Assembly (NCBI RefSeq): GCF_003096075.1
Contig: NZ_CP015449.1
Span: 930,001 to 994,000 of the forward strand
Direction: 5' to 3'
DNA from: Dietzia lutea
GTDB lineage: Bacteria; Actinomycetota; Actinomycetes; Mycobacteriales; Mycobacteriaceae
Length of the DNA stretch: 64,000 bases
The notes beneath the pieces were generated by a model that did no database searches, was not told the DNA's origin, and saw nothing but the letters and a program-made list of their open reading frames with translations. Shown here piece by piece: positions 56,035 to 64,000 of this stretch (position 1 is the first letter of the stretch; each line of letters starts with the position of its first letter). The position numbers and the translations under genes are program-made.

Positions 56035-57678
56035 ATGGCCAGGCACAGTGCATCGCCGCGGGACGGTAATCCGGCGGCCCGGCGGGTCGTCCTCGTGGGT
56101 GCGGCGATCGTCGCCGCCGTGCTCCTGGTGGGCCTGGTGGTCTCCGGGCTGTCGAGGGCCGGTGTCGCCGGCTTCTGCGGGGCGGATCCGCGGATCAGCG
56201 TGGCAGTCGAGCCCGACATCGTCGAGCACGTCCGGGTTCTGGCGGAGCACGCAGACGGCTGTCATGCCTTCGACGTGGAACCGGTTTCCTCCGCGGACAT
56301 GTCCGCACGCACCGTGTCGCGGGAGGCGTTGCCGGACATCTGGGTGCCGGACTCCGCCGTGCGTCTCGCCCAGATGTCCCAGGACGTGCAGATCCCGTTC
56401 GAGACGGTCCTCAACTCCCTCGCGTCGACCCCTGTGGTCATCGCTTCCCGTGACGCCGGGGTGGACATGTCGACGTGGATCACGGCGCTCGGCACGCCGG
56501 GGCTGATGATGGGCGATCCTGTCCGGTCCGGGGTCGTGGACGCGCCGATTCTCGCCGCGACCTCGGAGGTCGAGATGCTGCGGTCGGCTCCGGAGGCGCT
56601 GGGGGCCTCGATGGCGATGCTGGCCCAGGGGCAGATGAGTCGCATGGAGGTCCCGCCAACCTCCCGGGAGATGCTCGACAGGGTGATCGCCGGCGGCGGC
56701 GCGGCGATCGTCACCGAGCGGGACGCGGTGCTCGCGCAGCGGGCGGCGCCGGACTCGGGGCTGGAGGTGTACGCGCCCGCCACCGGGGCGGTCTTCCTGA
56801 CCTATCCGGTGGCCGTGACCACCCAGGACCCGACGCGCCGGGCCGAGGTGGCCGGAGCGGCGGAGGCGCTCCGCGACGCCACCGCGGCGATCGCCGTCGT
56901 GGACGGGCGCTCCCGGGACGGTTTCCGGACCGCCTTCCGGGCGCCTCTCACCGGGGGTCAGGGGGCGGGCGAGACCGAGGCGCTCGTCGTCCGCGACGCG
57001 AACCGGGCCCACAGCGCTCTGCGGCACTGGCGGCTCCTGGCGATGCCGGGCCGGTCCCTGGTCCTGGTGGACACCTCGGGTTCGATGGGATTCGGGGTGC
57101 CCGGCACGGACCGCACCCGCATCCAGGCGCTCGTAGAGACGGCGGGCGCCGGGCTCGGCCAGTTCCCCGACGACGCGGAGCTCGGGCTGTGGGCGTTCGG
57201 CGGTGCCGCCGGGAGCGACGGGCTCCCGTACGCGGAGGTCGCCGCTCTGCAGCGCCTCGACGCGGCGGCTCCCGGAGGCACGCACCGCGCCGCACTGGGT
57301 GGCGCGCTGGCCTCTCTGCCCGGGATGGTGGGCGGCGGCACCGACCTCTATCGTTCCGTGCTCGACGCCTACGCCATGGTGCGCTCGGGGTACGACCCGA
57401 ACATGGTCAACTCGATCATCGTCATCTCCGATGGCGCGGACGACGCCACCTCGGACATCGGAGCGGACGAGTTCTTCGCCCGGCTCGACGAGATGGTGGA
57501 TCCGTCCCGCCCCGTGATCGTGGTGACGGTGAGCCTTCTGGACGAGACCGGTTCGGGCACCCTCGCACAGATCGCGCATGCCACCGGCGGCAGCAGTCAC
57601 GTCGCCCGCACCCCGGAGGAAGTCGTCCGGGTGTTCGCGGAGGCGGTGGGGCGCCGCGGCGCCTCCGCCCGGCCGTAG
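56035..57678 (+). CDS. Membrane-anchored substrate-binding-like plus VWA-domain protein
   Basis: Surface protein of 547 residues with unknown role. A membrane anchor (VVLVGAAIVAAVLLVGLVVSGL, about 18-40) precedes an extracellular-solute-binding-like region (about 50-310, with VLAEHADGCHAFDVEPVSS, LPDIWVPDSAVRLAQM and VFLTYPVAVTT). A von Willebrand A domain (about 340-547) follows, with the intact metal site DTSGSMG (Asp346), GGGTDLYRSVLDAY and ISDGADDA. Such proteins may organise metal-dependent adhesion or complex assembly. It stands alone, upstream of the acetate symporter operon, with about 160 bp before it in which I see nothing notable. Confidence 0.8.
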   Translation: MARHSASPRDGNPAARRVVLVGAAIVAAVLLVGLVVSGLSRAGVAGFCGADPRISVAVEPDIVEHVRVLAEHADGCHAFDVEPVSSADMSARTVSREALPDIWVPDSAVRLAQMSQDVQIPFETVLNSLASTPVVIASRDAGVDMSTWITALGTPGLMMGDPVRSGVVDAPILAATSEVEMLRSAPEALGASMAMLAQGQMSRMEVPPTSREMLDRVIAGGGAAIVTERDAVLAQRAAPDSGLEVYAPATGAVFLTYPVAVTTQDPTRRAEVAGAAEALRDATAAIAVVDGRSRDGFRTAFRAPLTGGQGAGETEALVVRDANRAHSALRHWRLLAMPGRSLVLVDTSGSMGFGVPGTDRTRIQALVETAGAGLGQFPDDAELGLWAFGGAAGSDGLPYAEVAALQRLDAAAPGGTHRAALGGALASLPGMVGGGTDLYRSVLDAYAMVRSGYDPNMVNSIIVISDGADDATSDIGADEFFARLDEMVDPSRPVIVVTVSLLDETGSGTLAQIAHATGGSSHVARTPEEVVRVFAEAVGRRGASARP

Positions 57679-57775
57679 CCCCGCACTGAGGTAGAGGGCA
57701 CCCTCCGACGGGGGTGGCGTCACCTCCGGTTTCGGCTTGTCATAAGAGCTTGCCGAGAGTCTGTCCGCAATCGAC

Positions 57776-57791
57776 TGTGTCACGTGTCACA
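57776..57791. promoter_or_regulatory. CRP/GlxR-type site, distal
   Basis: TGTGTCACGTGTCACA matches 15 of the 16 bases implied by TGTGANNNNNNTCACA if the variable core is ignored; the only deviation is T for A at position 5. Confidence 0.6.
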
Positions 57792-57808
57792 CTTCCCCCG
57801 TCAGTATC

Positions 57809-57824
57809 TGTGAAGCGCATCACT
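57809..57824. promoter_or_regulatory. CRP/GlxR-type site, proximal
   Basis: TGTGAAGCGCATCACT deviates from TGTGANNNNNNTCACA only at the last base. It lies 33 bp, three helical turns, from the distal site and about 41 bp upstream of the DUF485 gene's start codon. Regulation of an acetate symporter by a cAMP-responsive factor fits known C. glutamicum biology. Confidence 0.65.
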
Positions 57825-57864
57825 ACAGGGGTGTGCTGACGAGAACCCGAAACGGAGGACCTCC

Positions 57865-58227
57865 GTGTCCCAACCAACCGATCCGCCGGCGGGGGGAGCA
57901 TCGCGACGAACCCCGGAAGCGGCGGAATTCACGGCGATGCAGGCCAGCCCCGCCTTCCAGGAGTTGCGCAGCAAGTTCAGGGCGTTCGTGTTCCCCATGA
58001 CGATCGCCTTCCTCGTCTGGTACTTCCTCTACGTGATCCTGGCCGTCTACGCGACGGACTTCATGGCGACCAAGGTGTTCGGGAACATCACCTGGGGTCT
58101 GGTCATCGGGCTGGGGCAGTTCGTGACGACCTTCCTCATCACCTTCCTCTACATCCGCTTCGCCAACCGTGAGATCGATCCGCGCGCGGAGTCCATCCGC
58201 CTCGAACTGGAAGGTGGGGTGGCCTGA
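57865..58227 (+). CDS. DUF485 membrane protein, partner of acetate symporter
   Basis: Small membrane protein of 120 residues with two helices (FPMTIAFLVWYFLYVILAVY and WGLVIGLGQFVTTFLITFLY) and the DUF485 hallmark FQELRSKFRAFVFPM before the first helix. The DUF485 gene (yjcH in E. coli) typically precedes actP; its role is unknown. GGAGG lies six bases before the GTG start. Its stop overlaps the symporter start by one base (TGATG). Confidence 0.9.
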   Translation: MSQPTDPPAGGASRRTPEAAEFTAMQASPAFQELRSKFRAFVFPMTIAFLVWYFLYVILAVYATDFMATKVFGNITWGLVIGLGQFVTTFLITFLYIRFANREIDPRAESIRLELEGGVA

Positions 58228-59846
58228 TGGACTGGCTGATCAACATCAACGAACTCGCGCCGGGTGAGCAGGTCGGCAGCACCCTCCTCAACATGGCGGT
58301 GTTCGCCGTCTTCATCGTCGTCACGATGACCCTCGTGCTGAGGGCGTCGAAGTCGACCAAATCGACCAAGGACTTCTACACGGGCGGCTCGAGCTTCACC
58401 GGCCCGCAGAACGGTTTCGCGATCGCCGGCGACTACCTCTCGGCGGCGTCCTTCCTCGGCATCGCGGGCGCCATCGCGATCAACGGCTACGACGGCTTCC
58501 TGTACTCGATCGGCTTCCTCGTCGCCTGGCTCGTGGCGTTGATGCTCGTGGCCGAGCTGATGCGCAACACGGGCCGGTTCACGATGGCCGACGTGCTCAG
58601 CTTCCGGCTCAACCAGCGGCCCGTCCGTATGGCGGCCGCGCTGGCCACCCTCGCGGTGTGTCTGTTCTATCTGATCGCCCAGATGGCCGGCGCCGGCGGT
58701 CTCGTCGCCCTCCTCCTGAATATCGACGACTCCACAGGGCAGTCGATCGTCGTGGCCGTCGTCGGCATCCTGATGATCGTCTACGTCCTCGTCGGAGGCA
58801 TGAAGGGCACCACCTACGTCCAGATGGTCAAGGCCGTCCTGCTCGTCGGCGGCGTGCTGATCATGTGCCTCCTCGTCCTGGTCGCCGCGCGGGGCAACTT
58901 CTCGGCGCTCCTCGGTGAGGCAGTGGCCAACTCGGGCAAGGATCTTCTGCAGCCGGGTCTGCAGTACGGCGCCACCGAGACCAGCAAGCTCGACTTCGTC
59001 TCGCTGTCGATCGCCCTGGTCTTCGGCACCGCGGGCCTGCCGCACGTGCTCATGCGCTTCTACACCGTGCCCACGGCGAAGGAGGCCCGTCGGTCGGTGA
59101 CCTGGGCCATCGTGCTCATCGGCGGCTTCTACCTGTTCACCCTCGTCCTCGGCTTCGGTGCCGCGGCGATGGTCGGACCCGAGGTCATCGAGAACGCGCC
59201 CGGCGGCGTGAACTCGGCGGCGCCGCTGCTCGCGTTCGCCCTGGGCGGTGAGATCTTCCTCGGCATCATCTCGGCGGTCGCGTTCGCGACCATCCTCGCC
59301 GTGGTGGCCGGACTCGCCATCACCGCCTCGGCGTCGTTCGCGCACGACATCTACAACGGCGTGATCAAGCACGGGCAGGCCACCGAACAGTCGCAGCTGC
59401 GGGTCTCCCGGATCACGGTCGTGGTGATCGGCATCGTGTCGATCGTCATGGGCATCGGCGCCATGGGGCAGAACATCGCCTTCCTCGTGGCGCTCGCCTT
59501 CGCGATCGCGGCCTCGGCGAACCTTCCGACGATCCTCTACTCGCTGTTCTGGAAGCGGTTCAACACCACCGGTGCGCTGTTCTCCATGTACGGCGGCCTG
59601 ATCAGCACTCTGGTGCTCATCGCGCTCTCGCCGGCGGTCTCCGGCAGCGAGAAGTCGATGATCTCCAGCGTCGATTTCTCCCTGTTCCCGCTCTCCAACC
59701 CCGGCATCGTGTCGATCCCCCTGGCGTTCCTGCTGGGCATCATCGGGACGTTCATCGGCAAGAAGGACGAGTTCCCGGAGAAGCGCGTGGAGATGGAGGT
59801 CCGCTCGCTCACCGGTGTCGGTGTGGAGAAGACCATCTCGCACTGA
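58227..59846 (+). CDS. actP: Sodium/solute symporter for acetate and other monocarboxylates
   Basis: Thirteen-helix sodium:solute symporter, 539 residues, of the ActP/MctC subgroup that takes up acetate, propionate or pyruvate. Family stretches include DFYTGGSSFTGPQNGFAIAGD, LSAASFLGIAGAIAINGYDG, FLVAWLVALMLVAELMRNTG, GTAGLPHVLMRFYTVPTAKE (the sodium-binding helix), and a terminal SLTGVGVEKTISH. It is coupled to the DUF485 gene and controlled from a promoter with two CRP/GlxR-type sites. C. glutamicum mctC has the same neighbour. Import of propionate would feed prpE nearby. Confidence 0.92.
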   Translation: MDWLININELAPGEQVGSTLLNMAVFAVFIVVTMTLVLRASKSTKSTKDFYTGGSSFTGPQNGFAIAGDYLSAASFLGIAGAIAINGYDGFLYSIGFLVAWLVALMLVAELMRNTGRFTMADVLSFRLNQRPVRMAAALATLAVCLFYLIAQMAGAGGLVALLLNIDDSTGQSIVVAVVGILMIVYVLVGGMKGTTYVQMVKAVLLVGGVLIMCLLVLVAARGNFSALLGEAVANSGKDLLQPGLQYGATETSKLDFVSLSIALVFGTAGLPHVLMRFYTVPTAKEARRSVTWAIVLIGGFYLFTLVLGFGAAAMVGPEVIENAPGGVNSAAPLLAFALGGEIFLGIISAVAFATILAVVAGLAITASASFAHDIYNGVIKHGQATEQSQLRVSRITVVVIGIVSIVMGIGAMGQNIAFLVALAFAIAASANLPTILYSLFWKRFNTTGALFSMYGGLISTLVLIALSPAVSGSEKSMISSVDFSLFPLSNPGIVSIPLAFLLGIIGTFIGKKDEFPEKRVEMEVRSLTGVGVEKTISH

Positions 59847-59860
59847 CCCGAACGCTCATC

Positions 59861-59896
59861 GGCCCGCCCGACCGTCGCCGGACGGTCGGGCGGGCC
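59861..59896 (+). terminator. Terminator of DUF485-actP
   Basis: A perfect 16-bp stem GGCCCGCCCGACCGTC (59861-59876) with GACGGTCGGGCGGGCC (59881-59896), 14 nt after the stop codon. Confidence 0.88.
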
Positions 59897-59957
59897 TCGT
59901 CGTGCCCGCCGAGGGACTACCCTCGGTGGGCACCACACCGATTCGGAGGCGGTAGAG

Positions 59958-60527
59958 ATGTATCCCGGACAGGACGACCACACCCGACGCATGGGTCAGC
60001 AGCCCGACTCGCGTGCCTACTCGCGGATGAGCGGCGATCGGGCGTACGACCCCGCCTACGACGACGGCTACGGTGCCGAGGGCGGTTACGACGACGGCTA
60101 CGTGGAACCCCGCCAGCCCCGCCGCGGGCCCGCGATCGACGTGGGGAAATTCCTTGGCAGCGTGGCCGCCACCGCCCTGGTCGCGGCCATCGCGGGGTGG
60201 CTGATCGCGTGGGTGGTGGACGCGGTGTTCTCCCGCTTCGGCCACCAGTGGGCCAACGGCGGGAACACCCCGACGATGTACGCCGTCTACGGCGCCGTCG
60301 CGGCGGTCCTCGCCGGGTTGCTCTGGTACCTGCTGCTGATCGGCACCGCCAACCCCCAGCAGTTCTACTCCTGGACGGTTGGGCTGCTCATCGTGGCGGC
60401 CGTGGCGTTGCCGCTGCTGGTGACCGTGCCGTTCCTCGACGGACTCGCGGCAGCGATCGTGCATCTGTTCATCGGGCTGCCGATCCTCGCGCTGACGAGC
60501 GCCTTCTCGGCCACGCTCAGGCGCTGA
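59958..60527 (+). CDS. Membrane protein with Tyr/Asp-rich N-terminus (DUF6069-like)
   Basis: Unknown function, 189 residues. The cytosolic N-terminus (about 1-55) has repeats of Tyr and Asp (YDPAYDDGYGAEGGYDDGY). Four membrane helices follow (about 60-85, 100-120, 130-150, 155-185). The last three form a hydrophobic bundle with LLWYLLLIGTANPQQFYSW between the second and third. The family name is from memory. It is monocistronic between a terminator and a tRNA gene. Confidence 0.7.
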   Translation: MYPGQDDHTRRMGQQPDSRAYSRMSGDRAYDPAYDDGYGAEGGYDDGYVEPRQPRRGPAIDVGKFLGSVAATALVAAIAGWLIAWVVDAVFSRFGHQWANGGNTPTMYAVYGAVAAVLAGLLWYLLLIGTANPQQFYSWTVGLLIVAAVALPLLVTVPFLDGLAAAIVHLFIGLPILALTSAFSATLRR

Positions 60528-60564
60528 CGCCCCGCCCGGGACGCGACGCCGCCCGGGCCACCAG

Positions 60565-60640
60565 TGGTGCCCCCGAGAGGAATCGAACCTCCGACACCGG
60601 CTTTAGGAGAGCCGTGCTCTATCCACTGAGCTACGAGGGC
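60565..60640 (-). tRNA. tRNA-Arg (anticodon CCU), CCA encoded
   Basis: Read on the minus strand, the acceptor arms GCCCTCG and CGGGGGC pair with one G-U, the anticodon arm is CGGCT-CTCCTAA-AGCCG with anticodon CCU, and the T arm contains GGTTCGATTCC. A CCA end is encoded. It decodes AGG. It lies opposite the flanking genes in a 326-bp gap (60528-60853) that otherwise holds the rplM leader. Confidence 0.95.
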
Positions 60641-60691
60641 GGGAACCGGGGGAGAGTCTAACCGATGGCTCGCTCCGTCGTGAGCGGCGAC

Positions 60692-60721
60692 TTGGAGTGG
60701 GTGCCCATCGGACGGTACTGT
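60692..60721 (+). promoter_or_regulatory. Candidate rplM-rpsI promoter
   Basis: TTGGAG (60692-60697) and TACTGT (60716-60721) are separated by 18 bp. A start near 60728 would give rplM a leader of about 125 nt, which contains a GC-rich hairpin-prone segment near 60785-60830. Confidence 0.4.
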
Positions 60722-60853
60722 TGACCGTCGGCGTCCATGTCGTCTCCTTCGACGGAGACGGTGGACCGCCTCGAACGGGTCACCACCGGCCGCCGTACGA
60801 GGGGGAGGGCGCCCGCCGGCCGGCAGCCCACTAGACAGACAGAGGTATTGCCT

Positions 60854-61297
60854 GTGTCCACGTACACCCCCAAGCCCGGGGACGTGACGCGCGCCTGGTA
60901 TGTCATCGACGCCACCGACGTGGTGCTCGGCCGACTCGCCGTCCAGGTCGCCAACATCCTCCGTGGCAAGCACAAGCCGCAGTTCGCCCCGAACGCCGAC
61001 ACCGGCGACTTCGTCATCATCATCAACGCCGACAAGGTCGCGATCTCGTCCAACAAGCGTGACCGCGTGGTGCAGCACCGCCACTCCGGTTTCCCCGGTG
61101 GGCTGAAGTCGCAGACCCTGGGCAAGGCCATGGACACGCGCCCCGACCGCGTCGTCGAGAAGGCCGTCAAGGGCATGCTGCCGAGCAACAAGCTCGGTCG
61201 TGCCGTCGCCTCCAAGCTCAAGGTGTACGCGGGTCCCGATCACCCGCACGCCGCCCAGCAGCCCGTGCCCTTCGAGATCAAGCAGGTGGCCCAGTGA
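60854..61297 (+). CDS. rplM: Large ribosomal subunit protein uL13
   Basis: Early-assembly 50S protein of 147 residues. The fold-defining segments are [54 protein letters not shown], and [20 protein letters not shown]. The GTG at 60854 gives the normal length; AGAGG lies upstream. The rpsI start overlaps its stop, as is universal for this pair. Counterpart of Rv3443c. Confidence 0.97.
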   Translation: MSTYTPKPGDVTRAWYVIDATDVVLGRLAVQVANILRGKHKPQFAPNADTGDFVIIINADKVAISSNKRDRVVQHRHSGFPGGLKSQTLGKAMDTRPDRVVEKAVKGMLPSNKLGRAVASKLKVYAGPDHPHAAQQPVPFEIKQVAQ

Positions 61298-61836
61298 CCG
61301 ACGAGAACATCACCCCCGAGGCCGAGGTCGCCGACGACGTGGTGGCGGATCTCGCCGCCGAGGTCGCCGAGGACTACAGCGAGGCCGACTACGCCGGTGG
61401 CACCGACTACGTCGCCGACGCCGACGCCCAGTTCGCGCCCGTCGTCTCCTCCGGCTCGGCACAGGCCGTCGGCCGCCGCAAGGAGGCCGTCGCCCGCGTC
61501 CGCCTGCTGCCGGGCTCCGGCCAGTTCACCCTCAACGGCCGGTCGCTCGAGGACTACTTTCCGAACAAGGTGCACCAGCAGCTCGTCAAGTCGCCTCTGG
61601 TGCTGGTCGAGCGCGAGGAGCAGTTCGACATCGTGGCGCTGCTCCACGGTGGCGGCCCCTCGGGTCAGGCCGGCGCGCTGCGTCTGGCCATCGCCCGCGC
61701 GCTGACCCAGTACTCGCCGGACGATCGCCCGGCGCTCAAGAAGGCGGGCTTCCTCACGCGTGACGCCCGCGCGGTCGAGCGCAAGAAGGCCGGCCTCAAG
61801 AAGGCCCGTAAGGCCCCGCAGTACTCGAAGCGCTGA
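61294..61836 (+). CDS. rpsI: Small ribosomal subunit protein uS9
   Basis: 30S protein of 180 residues. The core (about 58-180) shows [51 protein letters not shown], and the C-terminal [12 protein letters not shown] tail that reaches the P-site tRNA. The acidic N-terminal extension of about 55 residues is common in actinobacteria. GTG start overlapping the rplM stop. A strong hairpin follows. Confidence 0.97.
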   Translation: MTDENITPEAEVADDVVADLAAEVAEDYSEADYAGGTDYVADADAQFAPVVSSGSAQAVGRRKEAVARVRLLPGSGQFTLNGRSLEDYFPNKVHQQLVKSPLVLVEREEQFDIVALLHGGGPSGQAGALRLAIARALTQYSPDDRPALKKAGFLTRDARAVERKKAGLKKARKAPQYSKR

Positions 61837-61853
61837 TCCACCCGGATCACGAC

Positions 61854-61892
61854 ACCAGAGCAGGTTCCCGCGACGCGGGGGCCTGCTCTGGT
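61854..61892 (+). terminator. Terminator of rplM-rpsI
   Basis: ACCAGAGCAGG (61854-61864) pairs with CCTGCTCTGGT (61882-61892) around a GC-rich inner stem, followed by CCGTTTGT, 18 nt after the rpsI stop. Confidence 0.82.
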
Positions 61893-61990
61893 CCGTTTGT
61901 CGGGTGCGCGACCGCGCGGGGTTATCCTGACCCGGTCATTCCCGATCCGCCCCGCGGCGGCGACCACACGACCCCGGAGGACTACACGAC

Positions 61991-63349
61991 ATGACGCGAC
62001 TGTTCGGCACCGATGGGGTCCGTGGGCTCGCCAACCGGACCCTCACCGTCGACCTGGCGGTCCGGCTCGGTGCGGCGGCCGCCGCGGTCCTCGCCACCGA
62101 GACCGGTCTCGCGCCCGACGACGCGGGCGCGCGCCCACTCGCGGTCGTGGGTCGCGACCCGCGCGTCTCGGGGGAGATGCTGGAGGCCGCCCTCGCGGCG
62201 GGGCTGGCCAGTCAGGGCGTCGACGTCCTGCTGGTGGGTGAGGTGCCGACCCCGGCCGTGGCCCATCTGACGGGCCGGCACGACGCCGCGCTCGGCGCCG
62301 TCATCTCCGCCTCGCACAACGCCATGCCGGACAACGGCATCAAGTTCTTCGCCGCGGGCGGTCACAAACTCGGTGACGAGGTCGAGGACCGGATCGAGGC
62401 CGCCCTCACCGAAGGCGCCATCACCGGGCCGACCGGGTCGGCGATCGGCCGGATCTCCCGTGCGACCCCCGAGGACGCCCTGGACAGCTATGTCGGCCAT
62501 CTGCTCAGCGCCACGCCGGCCCGGTTGGACGGACTCCGCGTCGTCGTCGACTGCGCAAACGGCGCCGCCAGCGTCGCCGCACCGCGCGCCTACCGCGAGG
62601 CGGGCGCGACGGTGATCGAGATCCACTCCAGTCCCGACGGCTACAACATCAACGACAACTGCGGTTCCACCCACCTCGACGACGTACGTGCCGCGGTCCG
62701 CGAGCACGGCGCGGACCTCGGGCTCGCCCACGACGGGGACGCCGACCGCTGCCTCGCGGTGGACTCCACCGGCGAGGTCGTCGACGGTGACCAGATCATG
62801 GCGATCCTGGCCCTGGCCATGCGGGACGCCGGCGAGCTCGCGGGCGACGCCCTCGTCGCCACCTTCATGAGCAACCTCGGTCTCAAGGTGGCGATGCGGG
62901 AGGCCGGCATCGAGGTCACGGAGACCAAGGTCGGCGACCGGTACGTCCTCGAGCGCCTCCGCGAGGGTGGATACAGCCTCGGCGGCGAGCAGTCCGGTCA
63001 CCTCGTCCTTCCCGCGCACGCGACCACCGGGGACGGTGTCCTCACCGGGCTGCGCATCATGGCGCGGATGGCCGAGACGGGCAGGTCGCTGGCCGAGCTG
63101 GCCTCCGTGATGACGGTGCTGCCCCAGATCCTCATCAATGTGCCGGTGGAGGACAAGGCCGCGGTCGTGGCGTCCCCGGCGGTCGGCGACGCGGTCGCCG
63201 CCGAGGAACTGCGGCTCGGCGCCACCGGCCGCGTCCTGCTCCGCCCCTCGGGGACCGAGCACCTGGTCCGCGTGATGGTCGAGGCAGAGGACGCGGAGTT
63301 GGCCCGCGAGGTCGCCGAGCGGCTCGCGGGCGTCGTCGTCGCCGTCTGA
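61991..63349 (+). CDS. glmM: Phosphoglucosamine mutase
   Basis: Converts glucosamine-6-phosphate to glucosamine-1-phosphate for peptidoglycan synthesis, 452 residues. It begins [15 protein letters not shown]. The phosphorylated serine is about Ser108 in [16 protein letters not shown], the metal loop is [11 protein letters not shown] near 250, the sugar-binding loop GGEQSGHL near 335, and the phosphate loop [14 protein letters not shown] near 420. GGAGG lies upstream of the ATG. Position after rpsI is conserved (Rv3441c). Confidence 0.97.
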   Translation: MTRLFGTDGVRGLANRTLTVDLAVRLGAAAAAVLATETGLAPDDAGARPLAVVGRDPRVSGEMLEAALAAGLASQGVDVLLVGEVPTPAVAHLTGRHDAALGAVISASHNAMPDNGIKFFAAGGHKLGDEVEDRIEAALTEGAITGPTGSAIGRISRATPEDALDSYVGHLLSATPARLDGLRVVVDCANGAASVAAPRAYREAGATVIEIHSSPDGYNINDNCGSTHLDDVRAAVREHGADLGLAHDGDADRCLAVDSTGEVVDGDQIMAILALAMRDAGELAGDALVATFMSNLGLKVAMREAGIEVTETKVGDRYVLERLREGGYSLGGEQSGHLVLPAHATTGDGVLTGLRIMARMAETGRSLAELASVMTVLPQILINVPVEDKAAVVASPAVGDAVAAEELRLGATGRVLLRPSGTEHLVRVMVEAEDAELAREVAERLAGVVVAV

Positions 63350-63381
63350 CTCGTGCCTCCTCCCGGCGGTCGGGCTCGTGT

Positions 63382-63418
63382 CGCCCGGCCGCCGGTTCTG
63401 CGGACCGGCCGCCGGGCG
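63382..63418. terminator. Bidirectional terminator after glmM
   Basis: CGCCCGGCCGCCGGT (63382-63396) pairs with ACCGGCCGCCGGGCG (63404-63418) with two central mismatches, between convergent genes. Confidence 0.65.
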
Positions 63419-63424
63419 GTCCGC

Positions 63425-64000
63425 TCAGCCGCCGGTGAAGGACTTGAACAGCTTGAGCAACGGCGGTGTCGTGGCCAGCGGGTCGTCTCCCGGCTCCTCG
63501 AGCATCTCGTCCGTCACGGGGACCGCGTCCTTGAACCCGGCCTCGGGATCAGCGAACGCGGCATAGGTGTCGTCACCGGCGAGGGTGGCCAGCAGGTAGC
63601 CGGCGAGCTGCGGCCGGACGGTCCGATGCGTGCGGCGGTCCGGGTCGGCCAGGCCGATCCGCTCGATCAGCGCGTTGCGCTCGACCAACCCGCCCTCGAT
63701 CGCCTTGTCCAGTCGCCGGTGCACGAGGTCGGCCCGCCACGCGAGGTGTAGTGCCCGCGCGTCCTCGGCGTGGACGCCGCCGGCGGCGGACAGAAGCAGC
63801 GCGGGGGAGTCGATGGTCATGGCCCGCTCCGCGGCCGAGGGGACCGTCTCGGTGGGGAAGACCATCGCGACAGCGTCGATGTCGGTGCGCTGGGAGGCCA
63901 GCAGCGTGGACACGCCCGCGCCGAGGCCGTGACCGGCCAGGCCGATGCGACGCGGATCCGCGCGGACCGACCCGCGACCGAGGGTCGCCTGGAGGGTGTC
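63425..64000 (-). CDS. Alpha/beta-hydrolase-like protein, partial (5' end outside window)
   Basis: The last 191 residues of a gene that enters from beyond the window. The visible part begins before a strand-turn-helix GLAGHGLGAGVSTLLASQ that looks like the nucleophile elbow of an alpha/beta hydrolase, followed by DAVAMVFPTETVPSAAE and SPALLLSAAGGVHAEDARAL, which fit the acid-residue and later strands of dienelactone-hydrolase-like proteins. The elbow reads G-H-G-L-G, so glycine replaces the usual serine, and activity is doubtful. The internal GTG at 63913 is not the true start because the frame stays open to the window edge. Confidence 0.7.
   Translation of the reverse strand, partial: DTLQATLGRGSVRADPRRIGLAGHGLGAGVSTLLASQRTDIDAVAMVFPTETVPSAAERAMTIDSPALLLSAAGGVHAEDARALHLAWRADLVHRRLDKAIEGGLVERNALIERIGLADPDRRTHRTVRPQLAGYLLATLAGDDTYAAFADPEAGFKDAVPVTDEMLEEPGDDPLATTPPLLKLFKSFTGG

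Noticed and set aside
60640-60853. Ribosomal-protein autoregulatory leader for rplM
   Set aside because: The leader can fold, but I could not match a known L13 binding motif by eye.

Overview
The window is a GC-rich actinobacterial chromosome segment, most likely from a mycolic-acid-producing member of the order Mycobacteriales/Corynebacteriales; a Dietzia-like genus is my best guess but is not proven. The evidence is the GTG-rich, short-gap gene style, an actinobacterial rRNA tail, and a gene order that repeatedly matches what I remember of Mycobacterium tuberculosis and Corynebacterium glutamicum: fadA-fadB, XPB helicase plus its partner, rpf, cspB, an MFS/DUF3027/DUF2530 block, TrmH, SepH, serC, gltA-FKBP, accD3-echA6, and rplM-rpsI-glmM. 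No transposase, integrase, phage gene or CRISPR array was seen.

Layout. 1-2.24 kb: 3' part of 23S rRNA, 5S rRNA and a terminator. 2.2-8.0 kb: malQ, divergent from the fadA-fadB beta-oxidation operon. 8.2-10.1 kb: a secreted metallophosphoesterase. 10.2-19.3 kb: a heme-iron island. It holds hmuTUV followed without gaps by three exported surface proteins, a heme oxygenase on the opposite strand, and a separate HtaA-domain secreted protein. Both promoter regions of the island carry pairs of DtxR/IdeR-like iron boxes. 19.4-21.2 kb: a MalY-type C-S lyase and an unknown secreted protein. 21.2-31.4 kb: nitrate assimilation, with narK-nasA-nasB-nnaR on the plus strand and nirB-nirD on the minus strand. 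The narK and nirB promoters share a palindrome set exactly 31 nt upstream of a TANNNT -10 box.

31.5-48.3 kb: housekeeping genes. These are the XPB helicase and partner, a resuscitation-promoting factor behind a c-di-AMP (ydaO-type) riboswitch, cold-shock protein, several membrane proteins, a purine permease, a SpoU/TrmH methyltransferase, SepH and SerC. 48.4-60.5 kb: central metabolism, with pdxH, gltA, an FKBP, prpE, an AccD3-like carboxyltransferase, echA6, a VWA protein, and a DUF485-acetate symporter pair behind two CRP/GlxR-type sites. 60.5-64 kb: tRNA-Arg(CCU), rplM, rpsI, glmM and the start of an alpha/beta-hydrolase-like gene that runs off the window.

How it works together. The heme island would capture heme at the cell surface, import it by HmuTUV and open it with heme oxygenase under iron control. 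The nitrate block imports nitrate and reduces it to nitrite and then ammonium, probably under NnaR/GlnR control. prpE, accD3, echA6, gltA and the acetate symporter centre on short-chain acyl-CoA use. Two non-coding stretches (27.8-28.2 kb and 51.0-51.5 kb) carry unusual direct, inverted and tandem repeats.
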